A stretch of DNA of 64,000 nt. Source: Verrucomicrobiaceae bacterium. Lineage in GTDB: Bacteria; Verrucomicrobiota; Verrucomicrobiia; Verrucomicrobiales; Verrucomicrobiaceae. Within the stretch, counting starts at the first letter, position 1, and every line of letters begins with the position of its first letter. Below the pieces are notes generated by a model. It made no database searches. It was not told the origin of the DNA and worked only from the letters and a program-made list of their open reading frames with translations. Both the position numbers and the translations under genes were made by a program. The DNA is taken from contig JAIXZA010000016.1 of NCBI GenBank assembly GCA_027489965.1, positions 1 to 64,000 on the forward strand, given 5' to 3'. Shown here one piece after another: positions 34,671 to 43,766 of the stretch.

Positions 34671-35533
34671 GACTTGGGCTCCTCTGTAGATTCGAGAAAC
34701 AAGCGCTCCAGAGTGGTGCGTGAATGGCCAGAGCGGATCCATTTTGCCCCCTTACTTTCGGCAAGAGTTCGGATCTCGGCCAGCAAGTCGGGAGAGGCAT
34801 CTGCCAAGATGAGCTCGGTCTCATTTTCTACGGCAATGAGATCATCCAGCTTTCCTTCGCGGACCATGCGTCCATGGGCCATGATGCCGACGCGATCACA
34901 GACTTCCTGGATCTGCTCCAGCAAATGACTCGTCACGAGCACCGTAATGCCCCTTTCTTTAAAACCCATGATCAGGTCGCGAATCTTACGAGAACCCGCA
35001 GGGTCCACCCCAGCGGTCGGTTCATCAAGGATGATGAGGCGCGGTTCGTGTAACAATGCCTGAGCTAGGCCGAGACGTTGAAGCATGCCTTTGGAGAAGC
35101 CAGCCACTCGACGATTGGCAGCATCTTCCAAGCCCGTAAGCGCTAACATTTCGCGTGCTTTATCTTGGAGATCACGGCCACTCATACTGCAAAGACGTCC
35201 ATAAAAAAGCAGTGTCTCCAGGCCGCTAAGGTGCTTGTAGAAATAAGGGTTCTCAGGTAGGAATCCAACATCGCGGCGGCTTTCGACTTCGGTGCTGGAT
35301 TTGCCAAAAATCGTCGTCTTTCCCACGGTCGGCGACAGCAGGCCGAGAATGGCTTTCATCGTCGTTGATTTACCCGAGCCATTGGGGCCGATGAGACCAT
35401 AAACCTCACCCTTCTGGACCGTTAAAGAAAGATCTCTCACGGCCACAAAGGCCTGCTTACCTAAACCAGACTTGAATACCTTGGTCAGGTTCTCAACGGT
35501 GACAGCTGGGGGAGATGACGTAGAATCTGGCAT
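34667..35533 (-). CDS. ABC transporter ATP-binding protein (ABC-2 exporter)
   Basis: 288 aa from the ATG at 35533. All nucleotide-binding motifs are present: Walker A GPNGSGKST, Q-loop region VGFLPENPYFYKHL, signature FSKGMLQRLGLAQAL, Walker B LIILDEPTAGVDP and the switch VTSHLLEQ. The family is that of CcmA/NatA-like export ATPases. The C-terminal ~70 residues form the usual small regulatory extension. First gene of the ATPase-permease-TPR operon. Confidence 0.95.
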   Translation of the reverse strand: MPDSTSSPPAVTVENLTKVFKSGLGKQAFVAVRDLSLTVQKGEVYGLIGPNGSGKSTTMKAILGLLSPTVGKTTIFGKSSTEVESRRDVGFLPENPYFYKHLSGLETLLFYGRLCSMSGRDLQDKAREMLALTGLEDAANRRVAGFSKGMLQRLGLAQALLHEPRLIILDEPTAGVDPAGSRKIRDLIMGFKERGITVLVTSHLLEQIQEVCDRVGIMAHGRMVREGKLDDLIAVENETELILADASPDLLAEIRTLAESKGAKWIRSGHSRTTLERLFLESTEEPKS

Positions 35534-35593
35534 GTGCCTATAATGAGTGAACCACGGCCTCGCTGTCAATAATTCTGGACGCCGCTTATGAAA

Positions 35594-36682
35594 CTATCCC
35601 TTCCGAGGCCTGACTTTAATTTCCACGCGGCGATTCATGCCTTGTTCTTCGACAGTGCCAGCCGTGTTAACGATGGGCTTACTTTTTCCCATGCCCATGG
35701 CCTGAATACGATCCGTCCCAAGACGAAGTGAGGCCTGGAGCCAATCAACGACGGCATTGGCGCGGCGAAGGCTCAGCTCAAGATTGAATTCTTCACCCCC
35801 GAAGCTGTCCGTGTGTCCCTCAACGATGAACAGCGAATTGGGGTTCTTTTGAATCAGGAAGCCGAGCTTCATCAGGCTTAAACGAGCACCTTCAGCCAGT
35901 TGGTCACTGCCATACTCAAAAAGAAGATCCGTTGGCATCAAAATAGGAGCGGTGCTGCCACCCATCGTGCCTCCGCCGCCGAGTAGGTCGTCGAGATTGC
36001 TAAAGCCTTTGACCCTTGTGCCAGCGGCGTCGGTGCCTTGGCCCTGAGCTTTGACTTGATCCAAAAGTTTCATGTCCACACTGCCAGCATCACCAGGATC
36101 GAGGGCGCCGGCATCGATCAGCATCTGCTTTTCAGAGACTGGTTTGGATAAAACATCGCGCCTCAGTGTCGCCATTTCTTTGGCCATGTCAGGCGCAGCT
36201 AGGGCCTGAGGCGCCAGCATAGCGGCCATATCAGCCATTTTGCCACCAGGCGTTTTACCATCGCCTGGATCGCTAGCGCGGAGGAAGTTGGTCACTTCCT
36301 TCACATTGGGTGTCATGTCGATTTCTTGATTTTCTTTGATCATTTCGGCCTTATCAAAATTATCCAAATTGGCCTCGAAGGACTTGATGTCGGGCTTCGT
36401 CCCCGGTGCGATCATCTCTGGGATTTCCTGAATGGCCTTTTGCTCCTGAAGCAGACGCGGATCGATTTTGATCCGGTCAGGTACTTTGTTTGCCTGCACA
36501 GGCTGGGCCTTCGATCCCATAACGAGACCGATTTTATCCATGCTCACCACAAGAAAGCCATGAAACAAGAAGGAAAGAATCAGCGCAAACATGATCCACC
36601 ACTTCAGACTCCAGTCTTCGCGAGAGCGAAAAGAGGCGCGTGGAGTGCTGCTCCAGCCAGAGGATGAGGTGACGTCTGCCAT
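35594..36682 (-). CDS. OmpA-family peptidoglycan-binding protein with N-terminal membrane anchor
   Basis: 362 aa. One helix near residues 30-46 (WIMFALILSFLFHGFLV) in a TonB/TolA-like N-terminus anchors it in the inner membrane. A ~200-residue low-complexity periplasmic stretch (Asp/Lys/Met-rich, GGGGTMGGS linker) follows. The C-terminal OmpA domain (~250-360) has VEGHTDSFGGEEFNLELS, RRANAVVDWL and NRRVEIKV, with the Asp and Arg that bind diaminopimelate. That makes it a link between the inner membrane and peptidoglycan. A -10-like TATAGT lies just upstream of the start. It is not part of the ABC operon (60 bp gap). Confidence 0.88.
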   Translation of the reverse strand: MADVTSSSGWSSTPRASFRSREDWSLKWWIMFALILSFLFHGFLVVSMDKIGLVMGSKAQPVQANKVPDRIKIDPRLLQEQKAIQEIPEMIAPGTKPDIKSFEANLDNFDKAEMIKENQEIDMTPNVKEVTNFLRASDPGDGKTPGGKMADMAAMLAPQALAAPDMAKEMATLRRDVLSKPVSEKQMLIDAGALDPGDAGSVDMKLLDQVKAQGQGTDAAGTRVKGFSNLDDLLGGGGTMGGSTAPILMPTDLLFEYGSDQLAEGARLSLMKLGFLIQKNPNSLFIVEGHTDSFGGEEFNLELSLRRANAVVDWLQASLRLGTDRIQAMGMGKSKPIVNTAGTVEEQGMNRRVEIKVRPRKG

Positions 36683-36821
36683 GAATTAGGGCCACTATAA
36701 CACGGCTTCTCACAGTGCGACATTGCATTTTAATGGATCTATCTGGTCGGTTCATGCCGAGGATGAGGAAAATCTCCTTTGCCAAATCGGGTCTGGGGGG
36801 TATGTCTCAGGCCCTTAAATT

Positions 36822-38264
36822 ATGAGCAAAAAAAGTGACTTCGGATTGATCGGCCTCGCTGTGATGGGCCAAAACCTCGTTCTCAATGTGGAAAGCCGCG
36901 GCTTCCAGGTGAGCGTTTATAACCGTACGACCAGCGTAACGGACGAGTTCCTAGCCAAACATCCCGGTAAACAACTCGTCGGAGCCCACACACTGGAAGA
37001 GTTTGTCCAAAGCCTGGCTACTCCACGGAAAATTCATATCATGGTGAAATCCACCGCCGTCGTCGACAGCGACCGCGATGCTGTCGATGCCGTGATCGAG
37101 CAGCTCATTCCCCTTCTGGATAAAGACGATATCATCATCGACGGCGGTAACAGCTTCTACAAAACCACTGAGCGCCGTGACGTGTATCTTGCCTCCAAAG
37201 GCCTCCGCTTCATCGGCGCAGGTGTCTCTGGTGGTGAAGAAGGTGCCCGCAAAGGCCCTTCCATCATGCCTGGCGGCCCTGCAAGCACTTGGGAAGTCAT
37301 GAAGCCCATCTTTGAAAGCATCGCTGCTAAAGTTGATGGTGAACCCTGTGTGATCCACATCGGCCCAGGCGGAGCAGGTCACTACGTGAAGATGATCCAC
37401 AACGGCATCGAATACGGTGACATGCAGCTCATTTGCGAGGCTTACAACATCTTCAAGCACGCTGGCTTCACCACCGACGAGATGGCCGCCATCTTTAACG
37501 AGTGGAACGAAGGCGAATTGCTCAGCTACCTCATCCAAATCTCCGGCAAAGCCCTGGAACAAAAAGATCCAGAGACTGGTAAGCCAATCGTCGAACTCAT
37601 CGTCGATAAAGCTGGTCAAAAAGGCACTGGCCAGTGGACGCTCATGAACGCCGCTGAAAACGCCATCGTTATCAGCACCATCAACGCCGCTGTCGAAGCT
37701 CGTATCCTCAGCTCCAAGAAAAAGGCCCGTGTCGCTGCCAGCAAGCTGCTCACTGGACCTACGGTGAACATCACCACTGAAAAAGCAGCTCTGGTGAAAA
37801 AGGTGCACGATGCGCTCTACGCCTCCAAAATCATCAGCTACGCCCAAGGTTTGGATCTCATCAAGTCCATGGGTGAAGCCAAGAAATGGGGCTTGGATCT
37901 TGGCCGTATTGCCAGCATCTGGCGTGGTGGTTGCATCATCCGTGCACGTTTCCTGAACAGCATCACAGACGCTTATCGCCAGAACCCAGAGTTGAGCAAT
38001 CTGATGCTCGCTCCGTTCTTCATTGATGTGCTGAGCAGAACCCAGCAAAACTGGCGCGAAGTCGTTTCCATCGCCACGCTGAATGGCATTCCTTGCCCTG
38101 CCTTCAGCGCCAGCCTTGGCTACTACGACAGCTACCGTGCCGAGCGCCTTCCAGCCAACTTGCTGCAAGCTCAGCGTGACTTCTTCGGTGCTCACACCTA
38201 TGAGCGCATCGACAAGCCAGAAGGCCAGATGTTCCACACTGATTGGCCAGAAGTCATCGGCTAA
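36822..38264 (+). CDS. gnd: 6-phosphogluconate dehydrogenase, decarboxylating
   Basis: 480 aa, the standard length of the long dimeric form. It oxidises 6-phosphogluconate to ribulose-5-phosphate and CO2 in the oxidative pentose phosphate pathway, making NADPH. Motifs: GLIGLAVMGQNLVLN nucleotide fold with YNRT (NADP-type, no acidic residue after the fold), IIDGGNSFYKTTERR, FIGAGVSGGEEGARKGPSIMPGG, GHYVKMIHNGIEYGDMQLI and the C-terminal WRGGCIIRARFL. A TTGCCA-16 bp-TATGTC pair at 36779-36806 could be its promoter. It ends in a hairpin terminator. Confidence 0.97.
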   Translation: MSKKSDFGLIGLAVMGQNLVLNVESRGFQVSVYNRTTSVTDEFLAKHPGKQLVGAHTLEEFVQSLATPRKIHIMVKSTAVVDSDRDAVDAVIEQLIPLLDKDDIIIDGGNSFYKTTERRDVYLASKGLRFIGAGVSGGEEGARKGPSIMPGGPASTWEVMKPIFESIAAKVDGEPCVIHIGPGGAGHYVKMIHNGIEYGDMQLICEAYNIFKHAGFTTDEMAAIFNEWNEGELLSYLIQISGKALEQKDPETGKPIVELIVDKAGQKGTGQWTLMNAAENAIVISTINAAVEARILSSKKKARVAASKLLTGPTVNITTEKAALVKKVHDALYASKIISYAQGLDLIKSMGEAKKWGLDLGRIASIWRGGCIIRARFLNSITDAYRQNPELSNLMLAPFFIDVLSRTQQNWREVVSIATLNGIPCPAFSASLGYYDSYRAERLPANLLQAQRDFFGAHTYERIDKPEGQMFHTDWPEVIG

Positions 38265-38308
38265 AGCGATCTTCTCGCTCCGCGAGTGAAGCTACAAAAT
38301 CCACCAAG

Positions 38309-38335
38309 GCGGCTGAAGTAATTCAGCCGCTTTTT
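38309..38335 (+). terminator. Intrinsic terminator of gnd
   Basis: A 9-bp stem (38309-38317 with 38322-38330) with a 4-nt loop is followed by five T residues, 45 bases after the gnd stop. The converging gene ends at 38342, just beyond it. Confidence 0.85.
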
Positions 38336-38341
38336 CATGGG

Positions 38342-38944
38342 TCATTCAACAAAGCTGGCCACCACCCGTGGCGGCTGGCCCGCTTTCAGTGCAAAGATTT
38401 CCGAGCTGGCGGCGTGGGCGTCTTCTTCAAAACGGGCGGCTAGGTCGGGTACAAACTCTTCCAGCGCTTCAGGCTTAGCAGGAAAGATGTAAAGAGAATG
38501 GCGGTCAGGCATGGCGACCCAAATTTCAGGTCCAAAGAGGTCTTGAAATTTTTTTGGCAACGATGGGGCCATTAACAGGCAGGCCATGATCGGCCGATCA
38601 CCGCGATAAACAGCATATAATACTTTGCCATCAGCATCTTTGATCAGATCCGCTTTCAGCTCGCCCAGCAGACGATCTGCAGTCTTTTTCGATCTTTCTG
38701 CAAAGGTCTCAGGACTGAGGCCATAGCGTTGAAAATCCTCCTTGGAGTAAACTTCAATACCAGTAACGCCGGCGATCTCTCTTGCAGGAGAAAAAACGGT
38801 TTTTTGAGCCTCTGCCAATACGACTGAGATCTCCGTCCTGAGTGCTCGCGGCTCAGGCAACATCAATAGCGTCTCGAGCTTGGGACTATCCTGACCTTGG
38901 CTGAACGAGGTCAAGATTAGCAGTAGAAGGAGTCGTAAGGTCAT
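38342..38944 (-). CDS. Secreted hypothetical protein
   Basis: 200 aa from the ATG at 38944, which opens a signal peptide (MTLRLLLLLILTSFSQG). The mature protein is a mixed alpha/beta domain with KTADRLLGELKADLI, VLYAVYRGDRPIMACLLM and GPEIWVAMPDRHSLYIFP. The pattern resembles proteins that examine 'is the stored value positive' type data in planctomycete and verrucomicrobial secretomes, but I cannot name a family. Single gene, divergent from ruvA with 89 bases between the starts. Confidence 0.6.
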   Translation of the reverse strand: MTLRLLLLLILTSFSQGQDSPKLETLLMLPEPRALRTEISVVLAEAQKTVFSPAREIAGVTGIEVYSKEDFQRYGLSPETFAERSKKTADRLLGELKADLIKDADGKVLYAVYRGDRPIMACLLMAPSLPKKFQDLFGPEIWVAMPDRHSLYIFPAKPEALEEFVPDLAARFEEDAHAASSEIFALKAGQPPRVVASFVE

Positions 38945-39033
38945 TGGAAAACGATGCACGAGTTCGTTTTGTATTGCTAGTCCATAGATCAAACCTCTTG
39001 CGTCTTCTGCTGGGCGCGGCTTCATCAGCGCCC

Positions 39034-39648
39034 ATGATCGCCTTTCTCCGTGGAACACTCGCTGAAGCCATGCCGCACCAAGCCATCGTCGATGTCGGCG
39101 GCGTGGGCTACGTGACGAATATTCCACTCACCACCTTTGATCGTCTGCCGCAGCAGGGAGCTGAAGTGAAATTACTAACGCATCATCACGTCACCGAACG
39201 TGAGCACCTGCTCTTTGGTTTCTTCACCTTGGATGAGCGAGATCTTTTCCGCCTCCTCATTGATCGCGTCTCCGGCATCGGGCCAAAGATGGCGCTTTCC
39301 GTGCTGAGTGGTATGCCTGTGCCGGCCTTTAAAGATGCGGTGATTCGCAATGACATCGCCGCTTTGTCCCGGATTAAAGGCGTGGGAAAAAAGACGGCAG
39401 AGCGCATCGTGCTAGAGCTGAAGGATAAAGTCGGTGTCGTGGATGCCTGGCAGGCTGCTCAGGTCGCTAAAGGAACGCATGATCCGAAGCAGGAAGCCAT
39501 GAGTGATGCCGTGCTTGGCCTGATCGCCCTGGGATATAAACAGAGTGAGGCACAAAAGGCAGTGAATGAACTGGTGAAGCAGCCTGGATTCGATCCTGCC
39601 ACGAGTGCCGACAAGATTATCCGCGAGTCATTGAGGGTGCTTCAATAA
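39034..39648 (+). CDS. ruvA: Holliday junction branch migration protein RuvA
   Basis: 204 aa from the ATG at 39034. RuvA tetramers bind Holliday junctions and load the RuvB motor. Domain I (MIAFLRGTLAEAMPHQAIVD, GGVGYVTNIP) is an OB fold; domain II holds two helix-hairpin-helix motifs, RVSGIGPKMALSVLSG and RIKGVGKKTAERIVLEL; domain III (AVLGLIALGYKQSEAQKAV) contacts RuvB. Neither ruvB nor ruvC is adjacent. Its 3' end overlaps the converging gene by seven bases. Confidence 0.97.
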   Translation: MIAFLRGTLAEAMPHQAIVDVGGVGYVTNIPLTTFDRLPQQGAEVKLLTHHHVTEREHLLFGFFTLDERDLFRLLIDRVSGIGPKMALSVLSGMPVPAFKDAVIRNDIAALSRIKGVGKKTAERIVLELKDKVGVVDAWQAAQVAKGTHDPKQEAMSDAVLGLIALGYKQSEAQKAVNELVKQPGFDPATSADKIIRESLRVLQ

Positions 39649-40370
39649 TTAAAAATCATTGGGCCAGGGACAATCTTCACGCCTCCACTACCGAGCGGGT
39701 TGCCCTTGGTTTCTTCGATGGTCTCAACGATGTTGTTTTTGAAGTTCACACTGAGGCTGCCGGTCTCGACTTTAAGATAGGTCACTGTTTGAAAGGGACG
39801 GCCAAAGGCATCAAAACTGGTGTTGTATTGTGGTACGCGCTCATAGACGATGTACTCGAATTTCTCGTCCTTTCCTGCAGCACTCAGCTTGCTGGTTTTG
39901 CGACTCGGTTTACCCATGGAGGCCATAACCTCTTCACTGGTCATTCCTAGGGCAATTTGATGCTCGGCGATGAGCGCTTCGACCTGCGTTTGGCGCTCGT
40001 GCATCTTCTTGAGATTAGGCAGCAGATTGGGATCTGGAGAAAGGGCATCTGTCATGCGCACCCAGCCCGAGGTGTCACCATGTCGGGCGCGGCCACGGAC
40101 ACGGTAAGCTGTATCCGAAAAGCCGACCAGTTTCACCAGCGTGCCCGGTGCCATGGATCCCGTGGCTCGGTCCATCGTGGAGTTTGCATAGATTGGCGTA
40201 TCGATGAGGATCTTCAGGATCACAGGCCGAGTGAGCATATCTTCGACATGGACGGTACCAGGCTCGACCGGCAACTTAGAAGCAGAGCGCCTGACACTGA
40301 GCTGGGCCGAGGCTGGAGTGAGGCTCAAGAGGCCAACCAATCCGGCCATAACGATGAGGGAAGATTTCAT
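39642..40370 (-). CDS. Secreted SH3-like protein with BamE/SmpA-type motif
   Basis: 242 aa with signal peptide MKSSLIVMAGLVGLLSLTPASA. Residues ~45-110 read as an SH3-like module (IYANSTMDRATGSMAPGTLVKLVGF, given in part; GWVRMTDAL). Later, GMTSEEVMASMGKPSRKT matches the SmpA/BamE/OmlA 'GMTxxxVxxxLGxP' pattern. It is a periplasmic protein of unknown role, possibly a wall or lipoprotein-assembly sensor. The 3' end overlaps ruvA tail-to-tail by seven bases. Confidence 0.7.
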   Translation of the reverse strand: MKSSLIVMAGLVGLLSLTPASAQLSVRRSASKLPVEPGTVHVEDMLTRPVILKILIDTPIYANSTMDRATGSMAPGTLVKLVGFSDTAYRVRGRARHGDTSGWVRMTDALSPDPNLLPNLKKMHERQTQVEALIAEHQIALGMTSEEVMASMGKPSRKTSKLSAAGKDEKFEYIVYERVPQYNTSFDAFGRPFQTVTYLKVETGSLSVNFKNNIVETIEETKGNPLGSGGVKIVPGPMIFNY

Positions 40371-40429
40371 GACAAGGCTTAGAGTATCAAACTCTCACGG
40401 CGTTGTGAAATCCTTTGTTTGGCGGGAAA

Positions 40430-40885
40430 TTAAACCGCTGGCAGCAATCGTGCAGCCACATCCGCTGCGATACCCATGAGTTTGGCCTGTTCAGCCTCAC
40501 TAAAATCATACGGCACGATCTTACCAATGCCGAGCGTTCCGCAGAGTCGGTCACCGTCCATCACAGGCACTGCCAGACTGCCCTGAACTTGGGTTTGTTT
40601 GGCATCCGGCTTGGCCACGCCACTTGTATCCGTCTGTAGATTGCAAAGCTCGACAGGTTCGCGACGCTCTGCGGCAGCTCCAGCGATCCCCTTGCCCACG
40701 GGTATGGACTGAATCATCGGCATGATTTGTGGTGGGATTCCTCGATAAGCCACCAGTTTCAACTGGTTAGTGCCTGGGTCTAGTCGGTGTAGCGTAGCCG
40801 TGATGCAATCGAAGTCGCCAGCGACGCTGCTGAGGAATTCGGACCAATCTTCAGAAGTCGGTAGATGAGGAAGGGAAAAAAGCAT
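40430..40885 (-). CDS. GAF-domain protein
   Basis: 151 aa, a single GAF domain without partner: FDCITATLHRLDPGTNQLKL, PVGKGIAGAAAERREPVELCNL, VQGSLAVPVMDGDRLCGTLGIGK, YDFSEAEQAKLMGIAADVA. There is no kinase, cyclase or DNA-binding domain. It contains two cysteines at positions roughly like those of some redox GAF proteins (free methionine sulfoxide reductase type), but the Cys pattern of that family is not complete. It could bind a nucleotide or redox ligand. Single gene. Confidence 0.8.
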   Translation of the reverse strand: MLFSLPHLPTSEDWSEFLSSVAGDFDCITATLHRLDPGTNQLKLVAYRGIPPQIMPMIQSIPVGKGIAGAAAERREPVELCNLQTDTSGVAKPDAKQTQVQGSLAVPVMDGDRLCGTLGIGKIVPYDFSEAEQAKLMGIAADVAARLLPAV

Positions 40886-40900
40886 GATTGGAAATCAAGA

Positions 40901-40929
40901 TTGTCTATCTGGCTGGGGTCGCGTAATCT
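40901..40929 (+). promoter_or_regulatory. Candidate promoter upstream of the 207-aa secreted protein
   Basis: TTGTCT (40901-40906) and TAATCT (40924-40929) are separated by 17 bp; the expected start near 40936 leaves a leader of about 16 nt before the ATG at 40952. Confidence 0.4.
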
Positions 40930-40951
40930 GTCCTGATTCTACTCTCTGACC

Positions 40952-41575
40952 ATGAAAAACTATGCAGTCATTTTTGCTTTCAGCTGGCTTTCCTTTGGGG
41001 GCCTTTTAAACGCGCAAGCCCTGCAGAGGATTCATGGCCGCACGATTTATCACGATGACAAGTCACGCACAGAATCTGTGAGTGATCCTAGCACGCGGGA
41101 GATGGTGGAAACAACTTATAACACTGCCGGTGCGGCTACGGTGAAAAAAGTCTTTCTACTCAATGAGAAAGGCGAGCCCCTGCAAGGTAATGTTTATGAT
41201 GGTCGCGGGAATCTGATCGCCCGCTGCCAGTCTGTCTATGATGAGTTTGGCCGCCGCAAAGAAGACCGTCTGATGAATCTCAATGGCGAGGTCTTTCAGC
41301 AGGTGATTCATGAATACGACAGTGCTGGTAAAGCTCTGAAGCCCAAAGTGATCAATTTGAATGTCGCTACTCCGACTGTCCGGCCGCAGTCGGTGGACTT
41401 TACTCAGCCAACAAACCCGAATGGCGTGCCGAGCAGCAACAGATTTGCTCCAATTCCAGTCGGAGAAGGAGGTGGCACCTCCACACCGTCCAGCACGAGT
41501 CCAGCGATGCCTGAGGAGAAAAAATCCAAGCCTAATTTCTTTAAAAATCTCTTCAAAAAGAAGGCTCAACATTAG
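40952..41575 (+). CDS. Secreted hypothetical protein with RHS/YD-like segments
   Basis: 207 aa with a signal peptide (KNYAVIFAFSWLSFGGLLNA). The mature region contains short YD/RHS-like phrases (TTYNTAGAATVKKVFLLNEKG, in part; VYDGRGNLIARCQSVYDEFGRR; IHEYDSAGKALK). A Pro/Ser/Thr-rich stretch and a basic C-terminus (FFKNLFKKKA) follow. The basic end and lack of a second membrane helix suggest a wall- or surface-associated protein. Function is unknown. It ends one base before the converging GT28 gene. Confidence 0.6.
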   Translation: MKNYAVIFAFSWLSFGGLLNAQALQRIHGRTIYHDDKSRTESVSDPSTREMVETTYNTAGAATVKKVFLLNEKGEPLQGNVYDGRGNLIARCQSVYDEFGRRKEDRLMNLNGEVFQQVIHEYDSAGKALKPKVINLNVATPTVRPQSVDFTQPTNPNGVPSSNRFAPIPVGEGGGTSTPSSTSPAMPEEKKSKPNFFKNLFKKKAQH

Positions 41576-41576
41576 C

Positions 41577-42701
41577 TCACAAAACCGCCAGCACTTCCTC
41601 AGCGGTTCGAATCGCGGCATCGGGCAGGCTGATGGGGAGCATGTTATCGCGCATCTTCTGCCCCAGCTCACTTTTGTCGGCTAGGATCTTGGCAACAGCC
41701 GTTCCTGTTTCTTTGGCTGTTTTACTTTGCAGGGCGCAGTGACGGGAGAGCAGGTAATTTGCATTTCCTTCCTCCTGCCCTGGGACGACATAATCGATCA
41801 CGGCTGGAATACGCGCCGCCATGACTTCATGTAAAATGGCACCGCCAGCTTTGCAGATGACGACGTCATGAGTGCGGAGTAATTCAGGAATCCGTGTCGT
41901 CCAGCCAATGATATCCACGGCATGAGCTGGCACAGAATCGGTAAACTCACGTAAAATATGGAATAGCCGCGAACTGTGTTTCCCAACGGGTAAAGTCAAT
42001 CGTGCGCCAGCCAAAAGCAAAGGCCGCAATGAGGCAAGAGTCGCTGCGACATGACTCCCTGGCGTGGATGGTAGATACAGGATGCGCTGATGATCCGCCT
42101 TCTTGGCTTCCACGGGCAGCACTTCAGTGAATTGCAGACTCACTGGGAAGCCCGTGATCCGCGTCTTTTCAGGCGGGATACCCATGGCGCGGATGACCTC
42201 GTCCGTCTCAATGTCTGCCACGCAATAAAGATCACTGGGCTGTGTGAGCCAGATCGGATGCACGCTCGTGGAGTCGGTGATCACGGTGACCAGCTTTGGC
42301 ACCGGCATCTGTTTTCTCAGGGCATCCAGCAGGCCGGCATAGAGAGGGTAGGTGCTCACGATCACTCTGGGCTTTAGCGTCTCCAACTGATGCCGTAGGC
42401 CTTTCACCAATGGGATCAGCCAGGCGCTCTTCGCTGGGTCCATGTCGGATTTTTCCAGCAACCGGTAAACAAAGCGCCAACCACTGGGAAAATGGGTGAT
42501 CGCAAATTGATACAGCGCCTTGAGCACGGTGGTGAGGCTTGGCTGAACTTCACAGATCAGATCAGAGACGAGCACCTCCTCACCTGGACAGAGTTTTCTC
42601 AGAGCCGCTGCTGTGGAAGCTGCTGCTGTATTGTGTCCGTCGCCGAAGCCTGCTGTTAGTACGAGTATCACGCGGCGCATGGCTGGCTGCGGATGGGCCA
42701 T
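41577..42701 (-). CDS. GT28 glycosyltransferase (MGDG synthase/UgtP-like)
   Basis: 374 aa; an ATG at 42680 (MRRVILVLTAGFGDGHN) is a plausible shorter start. The N-terminal GT-B domain has LTAGFGDGHNTAA, as in processive diacylglycerol glucosyltransferases and MGDG synthases; the C-terminal donor domain has IIGWTTRIPELLRTHDVVICKAGGAILHEVMAA and PGQEEGNANYLL. These enzymes add hexoses to diacylglycerol, or, as MurG, GlcNAc to lipid I; the closest pattern is the MGDG-synthase group. It shares its 5' region with the divergent YheT-type hydrolase. Confidence 0.85.
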   Translation of the reverse strand: MAHPQPAMRRVILVLTAGFGDGHNTAAASTAAALRKLCPGEEVLVSDLICEVQPSLTTVLKALYQFAITHFPSGWRFVYRLLEKSDMDPAKSAWLIPLVKGLRHQLETLKPRVIVSTYPLYAGLLDALRKQMPVPKLVTVITDSTSVHPIWLTQPSDLYCVADIETDEVIRAMGIPPEKTRITGFPVSLQFTEVLPVEAKKADHQRILYLPSTPGSHVAATLASLRPLLLAGARLTLPVGKHSSRLFHILREFTDSVPAHAVDIIGWTTRIPELLRTHDVVICKAGGAILHEVMAARIPAVIDYVVPGQEEGNANYLLSRHCALQSKTAKETGTAVAKILADKSELGQKMRDNMLPISLPDAAIRTAEEVLAVL

Positions 42702-42761
42702 AACTCAACCAAAAAAGCTTCTAGCGCAGGTGACATCTCTGCTTTTTGCTTCATCTGGCCC

Positions 42762-43733
42762 ATGCCCATCGTCATCTCCAGCTTTCTTTCCCCACCTTTG
42801 CTTGATGGCGGCCACCGGCAAACCATCCTGCCCGTCTTGCTGCCACGCCATTTTCGCCCTTGGCAGCGACAGGAGCGCCTGGAATTGCCCGATGGCGACT
42901 TTTTGGACCTCAGCTGGCGGCAAAAAAGGCATTCTCGCCTCGTGATCCTTTCCCACGGACTGGAGGGCTCTGCGCAGGCGATCTACATTCGCGGCATGGC
43001 CGACACCCTGCATCAGACAGGCTGGGATGTATTGGCATGGAATTATCGCAGCTGTGGCGGGATGGAGAATCGCCTCATGCGCTCTTATCATAGCGGCGCT
43101 TCAGATGATTTGCGTGCAGTCATCGACCTTGCCGCTCAAGGCTATGAAAACATAGCACTGGTCGGTTTCAGCCTCGGTGGAAACATCACCCTTAAGTACG
43201 CAGGCGAGTCTCCCACTCACTCGGCCATTTGCGCCGCCATCGCCATTTCAGCGCCCGTCGATTTGGCCTCTAGCGCGCAGGTACTGGATGCCGATCCCAA
43301 AAATCGTCTCTATTTGCAGCGCTTTCTCAGAACGATGAAAGCCAAAACGCTGCTCAAAGCACGGCGCTTCCCTGAATTGCGCGAGCGTCTCGCAGGCCAT
43401 GATGGCGTGGACGCAGTACAGACGATTCGCGAGTTTGATGAGCGCATCACCGCACCTGTACATGGTTTTGCCAACGCTGCCGATTACTGGGCAAGGGCGA
43501 GTTCCCTGCCGCATCTTCCTCAGATTCAGGTGCCGGCACTTCTGCTGAATGCCCGCAATGATCCCCTGCTTGCGGCGGCTTCGTTTCCTGAAGCTTTGGC
43601 TGAAAGCAGTGCCCTCTTTCATTTAGAAGCACCGACAAATGGGGGCCACGTTGGATTTTTAGACTTCCAGGCAGGCCTGCAACCCTGGCATGAACGCCGC
43701 GTGAAGAGTTTTCTCGACAATCTTGGTGTGTAA
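42762..43733 (+). CDS. Alpha/beta hydrolase of the YheT/AbhD family
   Basis: 323 aa from the ATG at 42762; the longer frame from 42693 overlaps the divergent GT28 gene's start and is less likely. Motifs of the YheT family: LLDGGHRQTILP near the N-terminus, LSHGLEGSAQAIYIRGMA, WNYRSCGGMENR, nucleophile elbow VGFSLGGNITLKY, acid in ARNDPLLA, and the catalytic His in TNGGHVGFLD. It is cytosolic. Substrates of the family are esters or lipids and mostly unknown. Confidence 0.92.
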   Translation: MPIVISSFLSPPLLDGGHRQTILPVLLPRHFRPWQRQERLELPDGDFLDLSWRQKRHSRLVILSHGLEGSAQAIYIRGMADTLHQTGWDVLAWNYRSCGGMENRLMRSYHSGASDDLRAVIDLAAQGYENIALVGFSLGGNITLKYAGESPTHSAICAAIAISAPVDLASSAQVLDADPKNRLYLQRFLRTMKAKTLLKARRFPELRERLAGHDGVDAVQTIREFDERITAPVHGFANAADYWARASSLPHLPQIQVPALLLNARNDPLLAAASFPEALAESSALFHLEAPTNGGHVGFLDFQAGLQPWHERRVKSFLDNLGV

Positions 43734-43766
43734 GGATTCCATAGGCTTCCTCGTTCCCCTCTATCC

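Noticed and set aside
36951..38237. A 428-codon open frame antisense to gnd
   Set aside because: It mirrors gnd codon by codon, has no recognisable domain, and gnd is certain. It is a shadow caused by codon bias.
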